A stretch of DNA of 64,000 nucleotides, from positions 95,804 through 159,803 of the forward strand of contig NZ_JBHMQT010000055.1 in assembly GCF_042435035.1 (NCBI RefSeq). Reading direction: 5' to 3'. Source of the DNA: Sphaerimonospora cavernae. Lineage in GTDB: Bacteria > Actinomycetota > Actinomycetes > Streptosporangiales > Streptosporangiaceae. The notes under the pieces are model-generated. The model was given only the letters and a program-made list of their open reading frames with translations. It was not told the DNA's origin and searched no databases. Shown here one piece after another: positions 27,016 to 37,124 of the stretch (positions are counted from its first letter, which is position 1; the number at the start of each line of letters is the position of its first letter). A program made the position numbers and the translations under genes.

Positions 27016-28202
27016 ACGGCTTAGACCACTACGGCATCGTCATCGTCGGTGCCTCTCTGGCCGGCCTGCGCACCTGCGAAGCGCTGCGCGGACACGGCTA
27101 CCGCGGACGCATCACCATCATCGGCGACGAGCCGCACCCGCCCTACGACCGGCCCCCGCTCTCCAAGGGATTCCTCACCGGCTCGGTCCCGCGCACACGG
27201 CTGGGCCTGTCCCACGCAGGTCTCGACGCCGACTGGCGGCTCGGCCTCCGGGCAACCGGTGTGGATCTCGCCTCCCGGCAACTGCATCTCGATGACGGCA
27301 CCCGAATGGAGTTCGGCGGCCTGGTCGTCGCGACCGGTTCCTCGTCCAGTCCCTGGCCAGGGCCACTCCCCAAGCAGGGTGTTCACGTGCTGCGCACCGT
27401 GGACGACGCGGCCCGCCTGCGCCGGGAACTGCGGCCGGGAGGGCGACTGCTGGTGGTGGGCGGCGGGTTCATCGGCTGCGAAACCGCCGCCACCGCCCGA
27501 GAACTGGGCATGCAGGTCACTCTGGTACATACGGGACGATATCCGCTGTATCGCTTCATTGGGGGCGAAGCTGGGGCGTTCGTCGCGGCTCTCCACCGCC
27601 AGGCCGACGTGGACCTGAGGTGCTCCACTACCGTCGAGGGGTTCACAGGCGAAGCCGCCCTCACCGCAGCCCGCCTGTCTGATGGAAAGTCTGTGGAGGC
27701 CGATGTCGCCATCCTCGCCCTCGGGGCGCGACCTAACACCGATTGGCTTGCGGGATCCGGGCTCTGGATTGATCGGGGACTGCGATGCGACCAGCACTGC
27801 CGGGCATTGCTGAACGATGGTTCTCCTGCCACAGGGGTCGTCGCGGCCGGCGACGTCGCCTGCTGGCCGCATCCCTGGGTGCCCAGGCCCATCCGTCTAG
27901 GCCACTGGAGCAATGCTGTGGAACAGGCCGGTGTTGCCGCCCGTAGCCTGCTCCGACCCGATGAACCCGGCCACTATAGGCCGGTGCCGTCCTTCTGGTC
28001 TGACCAGTACGGCGTGAAACTCCGCTCCGTGGGGTTCCCGCACCTAGCGGAGCAGACCCGCGTCGAAGCCAACGATCCGGCTGCGGGACGACTGGAGATC
28101 TCCTACTACCGTGCTGGCCGGCTCGTCGGAGCGCTTACCGCTGGCAGAGCCGCCCGTATCGTCGGATACCGCTCCCGCCTGGCCGACGCCATCCGCGTCT
28201 GA
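27012..28202 (+). CDS. FAD-dependent ferredoxin reductase
   Basis: 396 residues. First nucleotide fold IVIVGASLAGLRTCEALRG (residues about 9-26) and second LLVVGGGFIGCETAATAREL, with DRPPLSKGFLTG, VDVAILALGARPNTDWL and a C-terminal reductase domain. It is the putidaredoxin-reductase/rubredoxin-reductase type and passes electrons from NAD(P)H to the adjacent ferredoxin. Last gene of the operon starting with the VOC protein. Confidence 0.92.
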   Translation: MNGLDHYGIVIVGASLAGLRTCEALRGHGYRGRITIIGDEPHPPYDRPPLSKGFLTGSVPRTRLGLSHAGLDADWRLGLRATGVDLASRQLHLDDGTRMEFGGLVVATGSSSSPWPGPLPKQGVHVLRTVDDAARLRRELRPGGRLLVVGGGFIGCETAATARELGMQVTLVHTGRYPLYRFIGGEAGAFVAALHRQADVDLRCSTTVEGFTGEAALTAARLSDGKSVEADVAILALGARPNTDWLAGSGLWIDRGLRCDQHCRALLNDGSPATGVVAAGDVACWPHPWVPRPIRLGHWSNAVEQAGVAARSLLRPDEPGHYRPVPSFWSDQYGVKLRSVGFPHLAEQTRVEANDPAAGRLEISYYRAGRLVGALTAGRAARIVGYRSRLADAIRV

Positions 28203-28649
28203 CGACGCAACCGCAACATTGAGGCGGCCAGCGCCTCTTCGGCACGCGCTCGCACCGGTACGAGTTTCGTACGACCAGCCGCAACCCGCGAAAACGACCA
28301 CGTCGACGATGGCACTCGTGGCTTAACCACGGGGCATTGACGCGGGTACGCTCAAGCGCCAACAGTTCTCACCCCTGAGACACTCCCCTGGGTCTAGGGA
28401 ACACGGTCTAGGTCCAGGAGATCCCAGCGGTCCGAGCCACGCTCCCCACCTCCTCGCGCGGATACCCAATCTCCCGATAAATCGCCACATTTCACCTGTC
28501 GCAGAACATGACGCGCCGGATCGGGCCGAGGCATCAGCGCGTCTGATACCCGCGCCGGGGAGCGGCGACACGCACGAAAAAAGTATTTCGGATCGCGGGC
28601 CGCAGCCGCTAGGCTCGTAGCTTTCCCTGCCTTCCGGAGGAGCTTTCGC
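28203..28649. other. 447-bp intergenic region upstream of helR
   Basis: No gene supported. The minus-strand frame 28323-28835 overlaps helR and looks like its shadow. I looked for the rifamycin-associated element (a GC-rich ~19-bp palindrome reported upstream of helR in Streptomyces) and did not see it. GGAGGA at 28636 serves the helR GTG. Confidence 0.5.
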
Positions 28650-30722
28650 GTGCCCGCAGACCTGCCAGCGGACGTGCTCGAGGCCGAGCGCGCCCATCTC
28701 GCGGCCGCCCGCGCCGCGCTCCGAACGATGCGGGAGCACGCTCGGTCCCTGTCCGCCGACGCGGCAGGCGACTGGGTCTCCCGGGAGATCCTCCAGGGTC
28801 TGCTCGACCAGCGCGTCGCCGCCCTGGCCGATCACCCGGACGCCCCCCTCTTCTTCGGCCGCCTCGACCGCTCGGCCGACGACGACCTACCGGGCACGAT
28901 CTACGTCGGGCGGCGGCACGTCCACGACGACCGCAGCCGCCCCCTCGTGATCGACTGGCGGGCGCCGATCTCCCGTGCGTTCTATCAGGCCGGCCCCGCC
29001 GACCCCATGGGCGTCGCGCTGCGCCGCCGGTTCGGTTACCAAGGCGGCGACCTCACAGCGTACGAGGACGAGCAGCTCGGCGACGGCGGGTCTCCATCGC
29101 GGCAGCCGGAAGAGAGCACCCTGCTGCTGCGGGAGATCGAGCGGCCGCGCAGCGGGCCGATGCGCGACATCGTGGCGACCATCCAACCGGACCAGGACGA
29201 GATCGTCCGCGCCGACCTCGGCGTCACCGTCTGCGTCCAGGGCGCGCCCGGCACCGGGAAGACCGCCGTGGGCCTGCACCGGGCCGCCTATCTGCTGTTC
29301 ACCCACCGGGAGCGGCTCACCCGGTCCGGCGTGATGATCGTCGGCCCGAACCGGGCATTCCTCTCCTACATCTCCTCGGTGCTCCCCGCGCTGGGCGAGG
29401 TCCGGGTCGACCAGACGACCGTGAGCGGCATCCTCGGCGACCACGCCCACCCGGAGGAACCGGTCACGGCCGCGATCAAGGGCGACGGACGGATGGCCGC
29501 CGTCCTGGAGCGGGCGCTGTGGCTCCACATCAGCAAGCCCGACGAGGGGCTGCTGATCACCAAGGGCGTCAACCGCTACCGGGTGGCCGAGCACGAGGTC
29601 CGTGAGATGGTCGCCGCGCTGCGCGGCACCACCAGGTACGGCCCCGGCCGTACGATCCTCGCCCAGCGACTCGCGCACGCCGTGCTCGTGCAGATGGAGC
29701 GGCGCGGCGAGTCACCGGACGACCGGGTGCAGGACTCGGTCGCGCGGTCGAAGCCGGTGAAGGCCCTCCTCGACCAGGTGTGGCCGAAGCTCACCGCCGA
29801 GCAGGTGCTCTTCCGGCTGCTGTCGGACGGCGAGTTCCTGAGCAGGGCCGCCAGGGCCGATCTGTCGGCGGAGGAGCGGGAGCTGGTCCTGTGGCGTAAG
29901 CCGTACAAGTCGCACCGTTCGGCCAGGTGGTCGGCCGCCGACGCCGCCCTGCTGGATGAGCTGAACGACCTGATCGAGCGGACGCCGTCGCACGGTCACC
30001 TGGTCATCGACGAGGCCCAGGACCTGTCAGCCATGCAGTTGCGCGCTCTCGGCCGGCGGTGCCGTACGGGCTCGGCGACGATCCTGGGCGACCTCGCGCA
30101 GGGCACCACGCCCTGGTCGGCGACGTCGTGGAAGACCGTGCTCGACCATCTCGGCCAGCCGGACGGGGAGGTCACCGAGCTCACCGTCGGCTTCCGCGTG
30201 CCGCGCGAGATCCTCGACTTCGCCGCCACGCTGCTCCCCTCGGTCGCGCCGGACCTGGCCGCCCCGCGGTCACTGCGCCCCGGCGCCGGCTCCCTGGCCG
30301 TACGGCAGGTGCCCGACGCCGTCACCGCCGTGCCCGAGGCCGTACGGGAGGCCCTCGGCCGGGAGGGCTCGATCGGCGTCATCGCACCCGACGCCGCCGT
30401 GCCCGCCATCGCGGCGGCCCTCGACGGCACCGCCCAGATCCTCGGCACGGAGGAAGAACGCAGCACCTCAGCCGTGCCCGACGCCTCGGACACAGCCGCT
30501 CCCCCCGATGCCGCCGGAGCCGACTCGACCGGTCATCGGGTGCTCGTCGTCCCCGCCACGCTCGCCAAGGGCCTGGAGTACGACCACGTCATCCTGATTG
30601 AGCCCGCCGACATCGCGGCCGCCGAAGACCGCGGCCTGGCCCGCCTCTACGTCGTCCTCACCCGAGCCGTCACCTCCCTGACGGTCCTCCACACCCAGCC
30701 CCTGCCCCCCGAGCTGGCGTAG
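28650..30722 (+). CDS. helR: HelR-type RNA polymerase-recycling ATPase
   Basis: 690 residues from the GTG at 28650. It is a UvrD-like SF1 ATPase of the HelD/HelR group: LVIDWRAPISRAFYQ (from about residue 99), Walker A GAPGTGKTAVG from residue 198, VIDEAQDLS with Asp454, GFRVPREIL, and TLAKGLEYDHVILIEP near the C-terminus. The N-terminal helical region would enter the RNAP secondary channel. HelR proteins displace rifampicin and recycle stalled RNAP in actinobacteria (family knowledge). The length suits HelR. It is monocistronic. Confidence 0.88.
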   Translation: MPADLPADVLEAERAHLAAARAALRTMREHARSLSADAAGDWVSREILQGLLDQRVAALADHPDAPLFFGRLDRSADDDLPGTIYVGRRHVHDDRSRPLVIDWRAPISRAFYQAGPADPMGVALRRRFGYQGGDLTAYEDEQLGDGGSPSRQPEESTLLLREIERPRSGPMRDIVATIQPDQDEIVRADLGVTVCVQGAPGTGKTAVGLHRAAYLLFTHRERLTRSGVMIVGPNRAFLSYISSVLPALGEVRVDQTTVSGILGDHAHPEEPVTAAIKGDGRMAAVLERALWLHISKPDEGLLITKGVNRYRVAEHEVREMVAALRGTTRYGPGRTILAQRLAHAVLVQMERRGESPDDRVQDSVARSKPVKALLDQVWPKLTAEQVLFRLLSDGEFLSRAARADLSAEERELVLWRKPYKSHRSARWSAADAALLDELNDLIERTPSHGHLVIDEAQDLSAMQLRALGRRCRTGSATILGDLAQGTTPWSATSWKTVLDHLGQPDGEVTELTVGFRVPREILDFAATLLPSVAPDLAAPRSLRPGAGSLAVRQVPDAVTAVPEAVREALGREGSIGVIAPDAAVPAIAAALDGTAQILGTEEERSTSAVPDASDTAAPPDAAGADSTGHRVLVVPATLAKGLEYDHVILIEPADIAAAEDRGLARLYVVLTRAVTSLTVLHTQPLPPELA

Positions 30723-30736
30723 CACTAGGTCGTGTT

Positions 30737-31189
30737 TCAGCGGATGCAGACGACCTTGACGCGGAAGCCGCCCGTCAAGCGCTCGACAACCAGCCACGCA
30801 CGGTCGGTGGTCATGACAGGCAGGCCATGGCGTTCCGCAACAGCGATCACCTGGGCGTCGGCGGTGGACAGCGTGCTCATGCCGCCCGCGTCATTACGGT
30901 CCTGATCCGTCCACTGCGAGCGCAGCCGGTAGGAGGACTGCCGCAGGGCGGCAGCTCGCTGGGCGTCCGTTGATGTCAGAGTCTCGTCGATGACCACGCC
31001 GAGGGCCGCCAGATCGGCGGTGAGCTGGGCGGTGGTGCGGCGGTATCCGATCTGTTCCGTGCGGCGGCACACCTCGGTCAGGGCGACTGTCGGCAGTACG
31101 GAACCGTCCAGCTCTGCCATGACCTGATCGGCTCCGCTCTCGCCGAGGACGAATGCGAGGACCGCGCCGGCGTCGAGTACATGACTCAT
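30737..31189 (-). CDS. PIN-domain toxin (VapC-like)
   Basis: 150 residues beginning MSHVLDAGAVLAFVLGESGADQV. PIN acidic residues appear in LDAGAVLA (Asp6), ALTEVCRR, LSTADAQVIAVAE and MTTDRAW, giving the metal-dependent RNase pocket. It overlaps the antitoxin gene by 4 bp (ATGA), a standard toxin-antitoxin arrangement. The target RNA is unknown. Confidence 0.9.
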   Translation of the reverse strand: MSHVLDAGAVLAFVLGESGADQVMAELDGSVLPTVALTEVCRRTEQIGYRRTTAQLTADLAALGVVIDETLTSTDAQRAAALRQSSYRLRSQWTDQDRNDAGGMSTLSTADAQVIAVAERHGLPVMTTDRAWLVVERLTGGFRVKVVCIR

Positions 31190-31470
31190 GCGGCGCCGTC
31201 TCGCGCGTCGTCCTGTTCGTCATCGGCCGCGTCCTCACGGTCCCACTCGGCCAGCGGCCAGCCACCGGCCGGAGCGGGGGGCACCGCATCACGGATGCGT
31301 CGGATCACCGCATCCCTGGTGGTCAGCGTCACCTCTCCGTCTCCACTCGCGGTGACGACCAGCTCCGCCCCATCGGGGATTCCAGCGGCCTGCCGGACGT
31401 CGGCGGGCACGGTCAGGCGCCCTTTGTCGCTTATGCGCACACAATACGTGCGTCGCGGCCTGGTGTCCAT
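31186..31470 (-). CDS. AbrB/MazE-type antitoxin
   Basis: 94 residues from the ATG at 31470 (a GTG at 31488 is also possible; neither has a strong ribosome site). The swapped-hairpin DNA-binding part is RTYCVRISDKGRLTVPADVRQAAGIPDGAELVV. The acidic C-terminus (EWDREDAADDEQDD) would cover the toxin. Pairs with the PIN toxin and presumably autoregulates the operon. Confidence 0.87.
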   Translation of the reverse strand: MDTRPRRTYCVRISDKGRLTVPADVRQAAGIPDGAELVVTASGDGEVTLTTRDAVIRRIRDAVPPAPAGGWPLAEWDREDAADDEQDDARDGAA

Positions 31471-31529
31471 GTCAGCGATTCTAGCCACCGAATCTGGTGA
31501 GTGTCACTAACTACACAATGAGGCACATA

Positions 31530-32089
31530 TGCAGGAGGAGCGTCTCCACGGGGTAGGAATGGCTCGCAGCGCTACCGTAACCGTGGACGGCGTGCGTCGA
31601 CTTGGACGCGCCGGCGCCTCTGCTCCGCTCGAAATCGGGCGCAGGGGACTCGACCTCGCGCAGGGCACCACAGTGGTAAGCCGGCGGCCAACGTTTCCCG
31701 TGCGGCGTAGGCGTCGGCGGCGTTGGTCGCGGTGTGCGATCGTTCGGATGACGGGCTTGATGTCGTGCACGGCAGAGGGCGCGGATGCCGTCGGCGAGCA
31801 GGATCGTCCAGAGCCATCGGACGACGACGCGATGATCGTCTCCGTCCTGGACGATCCTGCCCAGATCAATGCGCGTGCCGTCGATGACTGCTTCGCTCCG
31901 GGACTGCGCGGCGTGGAACAGGGCCTCATGGACTTGATAGGCGGCGATGCCGTTACCGTCGCGGGTGTGTAGACGTCCCAGGTTGACCAGGGGTTGGAGG
32001 GCGAGCTTCGCGGTCGCCTGGTCGTATGGGCCGCTGGTGGCGAAGAGGTCGAACTGGCGCCAGCACAGATCCCGGGCGGCTTCAACCAT
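31530..32089 (-). pseudogene. Decayed fragment of a helical (tetratricopeptide-like) actinobacterial protein
   Basis: From 32089 to about 31765 the minus strand reads MVEAARDLCWRQFDLFATSG, TAKLALQPLVNLGRLHTRDG, AYQVHEALFHAAQSRSEAV and VVVRWLWTILLADGIRALCR, which looks like genuine protein. Beyond that the sense passes between frames (HTATNAADAYAARETLAAG in another frame), as in a gene with several frameshifts. The upstream end stops exactly where a plus-strand DUF5753 fragment begins. The parent family is only dimly recognised, so no function is offered. Confidence 0.5.
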
Positions 32090-32384
32090 GCTGATGCACG
32101 AACAGCTCGGGTACCTCTTGGAGGTCGCCGAACGCTCCAACGTGACCGTTCAGATAGTCGATCCCGGATGCGTCACGGGACTGATCGGTGCGTTTATGAT
32201 CGCCGAGCTATCCGGCGGTGAACCCTCCGCCATCCACGCGGATTCGGCCGCCGAGGGGCTTGTCTCCGCTACCCCTGAGCTGGTGTCCTCTATCTGGAAC
32301 AGGTACGAATCCATCCGCTCGTGGGCCTATCCTGAACACGTATCGCTCAATATGATCAAGGAAGTGATGGCGCAATGGATCTGA
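32088..32384 (+). pseudogene. C-terminal DUF5753 fragment of an XRE/Scr1-type regulator
   Basis: 98 residues can be read from the ATG at 32088 (MLMHEQLGYLLEVAERSNVT). They match the C-terminal half of the DUF5753 ligand-like domain: VQIVDPGCVTGLIGAFMIAELSGGEPSAIHADSAAEGLV. The N-terminal helix-turn-helix and the start of DUF5753 are missing. In intact loci a full HTH-DUF5753 gene precedes DUF397, as here, so this copy was cut at about 32088. It may be non-functional or a shortened product. It overlaps the DUF397 gene by 10 bp. Confidence 0.75.
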
Positions 32385-32575
32385 CCGGCGCACAGTGGCG
32401 GAAGTCCTCGCGCTCCGGCTCGAACGGCGGTCAGTGTGTCGAGGTGGCCGCGAACCTGCCGGGGGTGGTCGCGGTCCGCGACAGCAAGAACCCTGACGGC
32501 CCCAAGCTCCTCTTCACGCCCGGAGAGTGGCGAGCCTTCATCAACGGCATCAAAGACGGGCAGTTCGACCAGTAA
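32375..32575 (+). CDS. DUF397 (Scr2-like) small protein
   Basis: 66 residues: WRKSSRSGSNGGQCVEVAAN, VAVRDSKNPDGPKLLFTP and GEWRAFINGIKDGQFD. This is a canonical DUF397 protein, the partner of HTH-DUF5753 regulators in the Scr1/Scr2-type pair of Streptomyces. Its regulator partner upstream is truncated, which would leave DUF397 orphaned. Confidence 0.92.
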   Translation: MDLTGAQWRKSSRSGSNGGQCVEVAANLPGVVAVRDSKNPDGPKLLFTPGEWRAFINGIKDGQFDQ

Positions 32576-32684
32576 CGCCCGCCACGAAGCGAGCAACAGC
32601 GCCCGATCCCCTCATCGATCGGGCGCTGACTTTTAGTGGCCAAGCCGAGGCCAAGCCGCCCAGCGGACCCGGGGCGGAGAACGA

Positions 32685-32726
32685 GAGAAGGGGCGGCTCC
32701 CGGAAGACCGGGAACCGCCCCTTCTC
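32685..32726. terminator. Bidirectional terminator between DUF397 and groEL
   Basis: A 19-bp stem with one mismatch (GAGAAGGGGCGGCTCCCGG at 32685-32703, complement at 32708-32726) and a short loop lies 25 bp past the groEL stop. It follows DUF397 on the other strand. Confidence 0.85.
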
Positions 32727-32750
32727 GTGGCTCGTCAGGAGAGAGCGGAC

Positions 32751-34373
<1,623 letters not shown>

Positions 34374-34480
34374 CAGGCTAGACCTCCCAGTAGCAGGGTG
34401 GCTTCCACTGGACCGAGCCGACGCCCGCGACGGCATGGGCCCGCTCTCCCTTCGGGGACCCCATCGTCTCGATCCTGTTG

Positions 34481-34507
34481 TTGTCACTCTCGACCTCAGA
34501 GTGCCAA
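34481..34507 (-). promoter_or_regulatory. CIRCE element, proximal (HrcA operator)
   Basis: TTGTCACTC (34481-34489), nine bases, GAGTGCCAA (34499-34507). Read on the coding strand this is TTGGCACTC-N9-GAGTGACAA, close to the CIRCE consensus with nine-base spacing. Confidence 0.85.
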
Positions 34508-34515
34508 CCATGTAT

Positions 34516-34542
34516 TTAGCACTCTACCCCTGCGAGTGCAAG
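34516..34542 (-). promoter_or_regulatory. CIRCE element, distal (HrcA operator)
   Basis: TTAGCACTC (34516-34524), nine bases, GAGTGCAAG (34534-34542). One arm is a perfect CIRCE half site and the other has two changes. It lies 35 bp from the first element, consistent with dual HrcA binding at the groEL promoter. Confidence 0.85.
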
Positions 34543-34632
34543 CGCAGGCCATCCTGACCCAGGGCGTGTCCAACGCGCTGACCAGCGAAGACTCCGCTGA
34601 CACGCCCCTGACACAGCATCGAGAAACGACGA

Positions 34633-34664
34633 AGGCCCGGCTTCGCCAGGAGCGAACCGGGCCT
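34633..34664 (-). terminator. Terminator of the cold-shock gene
   Basis: AGGCCCGGCTTCGC (34633-34646) pairs with GCGAACCGGGCCT (34652-34664), with a single bulged base and a 5-nt loop. On the minus strand it is followed by a GTCGTTT stretch, 80 bp after the csp stop. Confidence 0.75.
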
Positions 34665-34745
34665 CGCGATGGTCGAGCGACAAGGGCGTGTTCGGCAACG
34701 CCGTCCCACGCGGGGCAGGACATGACGTGCCGAACACACCCAAGA

Positions 34746-34946
34746 TCAGACGGCCCGGACGGCCTCCGCCTGCGGACCCTTCTGTCCCTGCGTGATGTCG
34801 AACTCCACCCGCTGCCCCTGCTCAAGCGACTTGTAGCCGTCCATCAGGATCGCCGAGTAATGAACGAACACGTCCTTACCACCGTCTACCGCGATGAAGC
34901 CGTAGCCCTTGTCCGCGTTAAACCATTTGACGGTGCCCTGCGCCAC
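34746..34946 (-). CDS. Cold-shock protein (CspA family)
   Basis: 66 residues from the GTG at 34946, with AGAGGAG upstream. Canonical single cold-shock domain: AQGTVKWFNADKGYGFIAVD (RNP1), VFVHYSAIL (RNP2) and VEFDITQGQKGPQAEAV. RNA chaperone in the cytosol. The extended frame to 35081 lacks family residues. The 257-bp stretch upstream to the MoaD-like stop contains no other gene and may hold a long leader. Confidence 0.95.
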   Translation of the reverse strand: MAQGTVKWFNADKGYGFIAVDGGKDVFVHYSAILMDGYKSLEQGQRVEFDITQGQKGPQAEAVRAV

Positions 34947-35203
34947 TTTCCGACTCCTCTTGCTGGGCGGGGGACCACACCCAAGAAGCCCCCGGTTTTC
35001 GTCGATCGTCCTCGACGATACCCGTGTCAAGGCATCGGACAACAGAGTAAATCCGCAAACTACTACGAGGTGTTCGCTCAACGCAGGATCAGGGAATATT
35101 CACTTTAGTGGGCGATAGTTGATAATTGCACCATTTGACAGGTAGCGCCCGACTTGGGCGATGACAAATGCCCAGGTCAGGCGCCCTCTAGGTGCGGAGA
35201 GGC

Positions 35204-35479
35204 TCAGCCGCCCGCGACTGCCGGGATCACCGAGATCTGCGCGCCGTCCGGCGTGGAGGTGTCCAACCCCTCGGCAAATCGGACATCCTCTTCCCCGACA
35301 TAGACATTGACAAAACGCCGTATTTTGCCCGTTTCGTCCAAGATTCGACCTCCGATGCCCGGGTAGTCCGCATCCAGCTTCTGCAGGACCTCGCGAAGCG
35401 TCGCACCTTCTCCGGACACCTCCGCGACCCCATTCGTGTATGTGCGCAGAATCGTCGGAATCCGTACAGAAACGCTCAT
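35204..35479 (-). CDS. MoaD/ThiS-like ubiquitin-fold sulfur carrier
   Basis: 91 residues from the ATG at 35479, starting MSVSVRIPTILRTYTNG and ending VIPAVAGG. The beta-grasp pattern and the C-terminal Gly-Gly identify a sulfur-carrier-type protein of the MoaD/ThiS/CysO group, activated as thiocarboxylate by an E1-like enzyme. It sits 44 bp downstream of threonine synthase on the same strand. No ThiF/MoeB-like activator or cysM is in the window. Confidence 0.88.
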   Translation of the reverse strand: MSVSVRIPTILRTYTNGVAEVSGEGATLREVLQKLDADYPGIGGRILDETGKIRRFVNVYVGEEDVRFAEGLDTSTPDGAQISVIPAVAGG

Positions 35480-35523
35480 TTTCACTCGCTTTCGTGATTG
35501 GAAGTGGGCTCAGGGAAACGCGG

Positions 35524-36798
35524 TCAGTTGGCGAAAGCCGTACGGAACGCGTCGAGAGACGGCCGGATGACGGCCGCCGGACGGGCCTGCTCGGCGATCG
35601 CATCGAGCGTCTTCAACCCGTCGCCCGTGTTGAGTACGACGGTCTCGGCGTCCGGGTCGAGCCTGCCTTCGCGCGCCAGCTTGCGCAGCACGCCGACCGT
35701 CACACCGCCGGCGGTCTCGGCGAAAACGCCCTCGGTCCGCGCCAGCAGACGGATGGCCTCGACCACCTCGTGGTCGTCGACGTCCTCCACCGCACCGCCC
35801 GTGCGCCGCGCGATGTCCAGCACGTACGGCCCGTCCGCCGGGTTGCCGATCGCCAGCGACTTGGCGATCGTGTCCGGCCTGACCGGCTGCACCACGTCGT
35901 GCCCCGCCTTGTACGCCCTTGAGACCGGTGAGCAACCCTCCGCCTGGGCGCCGAAGATCCGGTACGGACGGTCCTCCACCAGGCCGAGCCTGATCAGCTC
36001 ACGGAAGCCCTTGTCCACCTTGGTGAGCTGCGAACCGGAGGCCACCGGGATGACGATCTGGTCGGGCAACCGCCAGCCGAGCTGCTCCGCGATCTCGTAC
36101 GCGAGCGTCTTGGACCCCTCCGCGTAGTAAGGCCGGAGGTTGACGTTGACGAAGCCCCACTTCTCGCCGAGCTCGTCGCCGATCAGCTCGGAGCAGAAGC
36201 GGTTGACCTCGTCATAGGTGCCCTGGATGCCGACGAGGCGGCCGCCGTACGCCGAGGCCATCGTGACCTTGGCCGCCTCGAGGTCGGCGGGGATGAACAC
36301 GCAGGAGTCGAGGCCGGCACGGGCGGCGGCGGCGCCGACGGCGCCCGCCAGGTTGCCGGTGGAGGAGCAGGAGAGCGTGTGGAAACCGAAGGTTCTGGCC
36401 GCCTCGAGGGCGATCGCCACGACCCGATCCTTGAAGGAGTGGGTGGGGTTGCCCGAGTCATCCTTGATGTGCAGCGAGCGTAGCCCCAGCTCGGCCGCGA
36501 GCCTGTCCGCCTTGACCAGCTTGGTCCACCCGGGTTGGAGATTGGGCTTGGCCGCCACGTCCGCGGGAACCGGCAGAAGCGCCCGGTAGCGCCAGATGTT
36601 CGTCGGTCCCGACTCGATGTCCTCGCGGCGGACATCGCCGAAGTCGTACGTCACCTCGAGCGGCCCGAAACACTCGGCACAGGCGAAGATCGGCCCCAAA
36701 TCGTAGACGGTGCCGCATTCGCGACAGGACAGACCCGTGGCGGGGCCGAACTCAGAACTGGTCGTGGTGCTGGAACCGGGGGCATTGGTGTGCGCCAT
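35524..36798 (-). CDS. thrC: Threonine synthase
   Basis: 424 residues from the ATG at 36798. A Cys4 rubredoxin-like knuckle (C25xxC28...C40xxC43, in LSCRECGTVYD and FACAECFGPLE) precedes a PLP fold-type II domain with NPTHSFKDR (Lys123 binding PLP) and SCSSTGNLAGAVGAAAARAG. It converts O-phosphohomoserine to threonine, the last step of threonine synthesis. The upstream in-frame extension to 36939 is not family-like. No hom or thrB gene is adjacent. Confidence 0.95.
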   Translation of the reverse strand: MAHTNAPGSSTTTSSEFGPATGLSCRECGTVYDLGPIFACAECFGPLEVTYDFGDVRREDIESGPTNIWRYRALLPVPADVAAKPNLQPGWTKLVKADRLAAELGLRSLHIKDDSGNPTHSFKDRVVAIALEAARTFGFHTLSCSSTGNLAGAVGAAAARAGLDSCVFIPADLEAAKVTMASAYGGRLVGIQGTYDEVNRFCSELIGDELGEKWGFVNVNLRPYYAEGSKTLAYEIAEQLGWRLPDQIVIPVASGSQLTKVDKGFRELIRLGLVEDRPYRIFGAQAEGCSPVSRAYKAGHDVVQPVRPDTIAKSLAIGNPADGPYVLDIARRTGGAVEDVDDHEVVEAIRLLARTEGVFAETAGGVTVGVLRKLAREGRLDPDAETVVLNTGDGLKTLDAIAEQARPAAVIRPSLDAFRTAFAN

Positions 36799-37124
36799 GA
36801 AGCGAGGCCCTTCCCTCATCTTCGCTCGCGACCACCTTGACCGCGAGCCCGGAATTGGCACCCTGTCCCGGCCGGGCCTCGTGGTCACGAGTTCGGTCAC
36901 GGGAGGGTTGCCGGGGCTTCGCAGGGCCGGTCCCTCCACCCCTCTGGATGAGCATGTTCAGTTGTGTGGACGTTCAGTTGTCCCAGGTCGTGTCCCGAGT
37001 CGTCGAATGGCATGGGGGAACGTCCGTAAGCACTGTACCCCGGCGTTCCCGGAATCCGGTCCCGCTTCTCAATAGACGAGACAAATCGTCCCACCATCCG
37101 TACGCGAGCCCGGTATCAAGCAGG
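36799..37124 (-). promoter_or_regulatory. 326-bp thrC upstream region with a 10-bp direct repeat
   Basis: GTTCAGTTGT occurs at 36956-36965 and again at 36972-36981, a 16-bp period. Tandem decamers in a promoter region can be regulator sites, but none is known to me here. No gene or recognisable riboswitch was seen. Confidence 0.4.
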
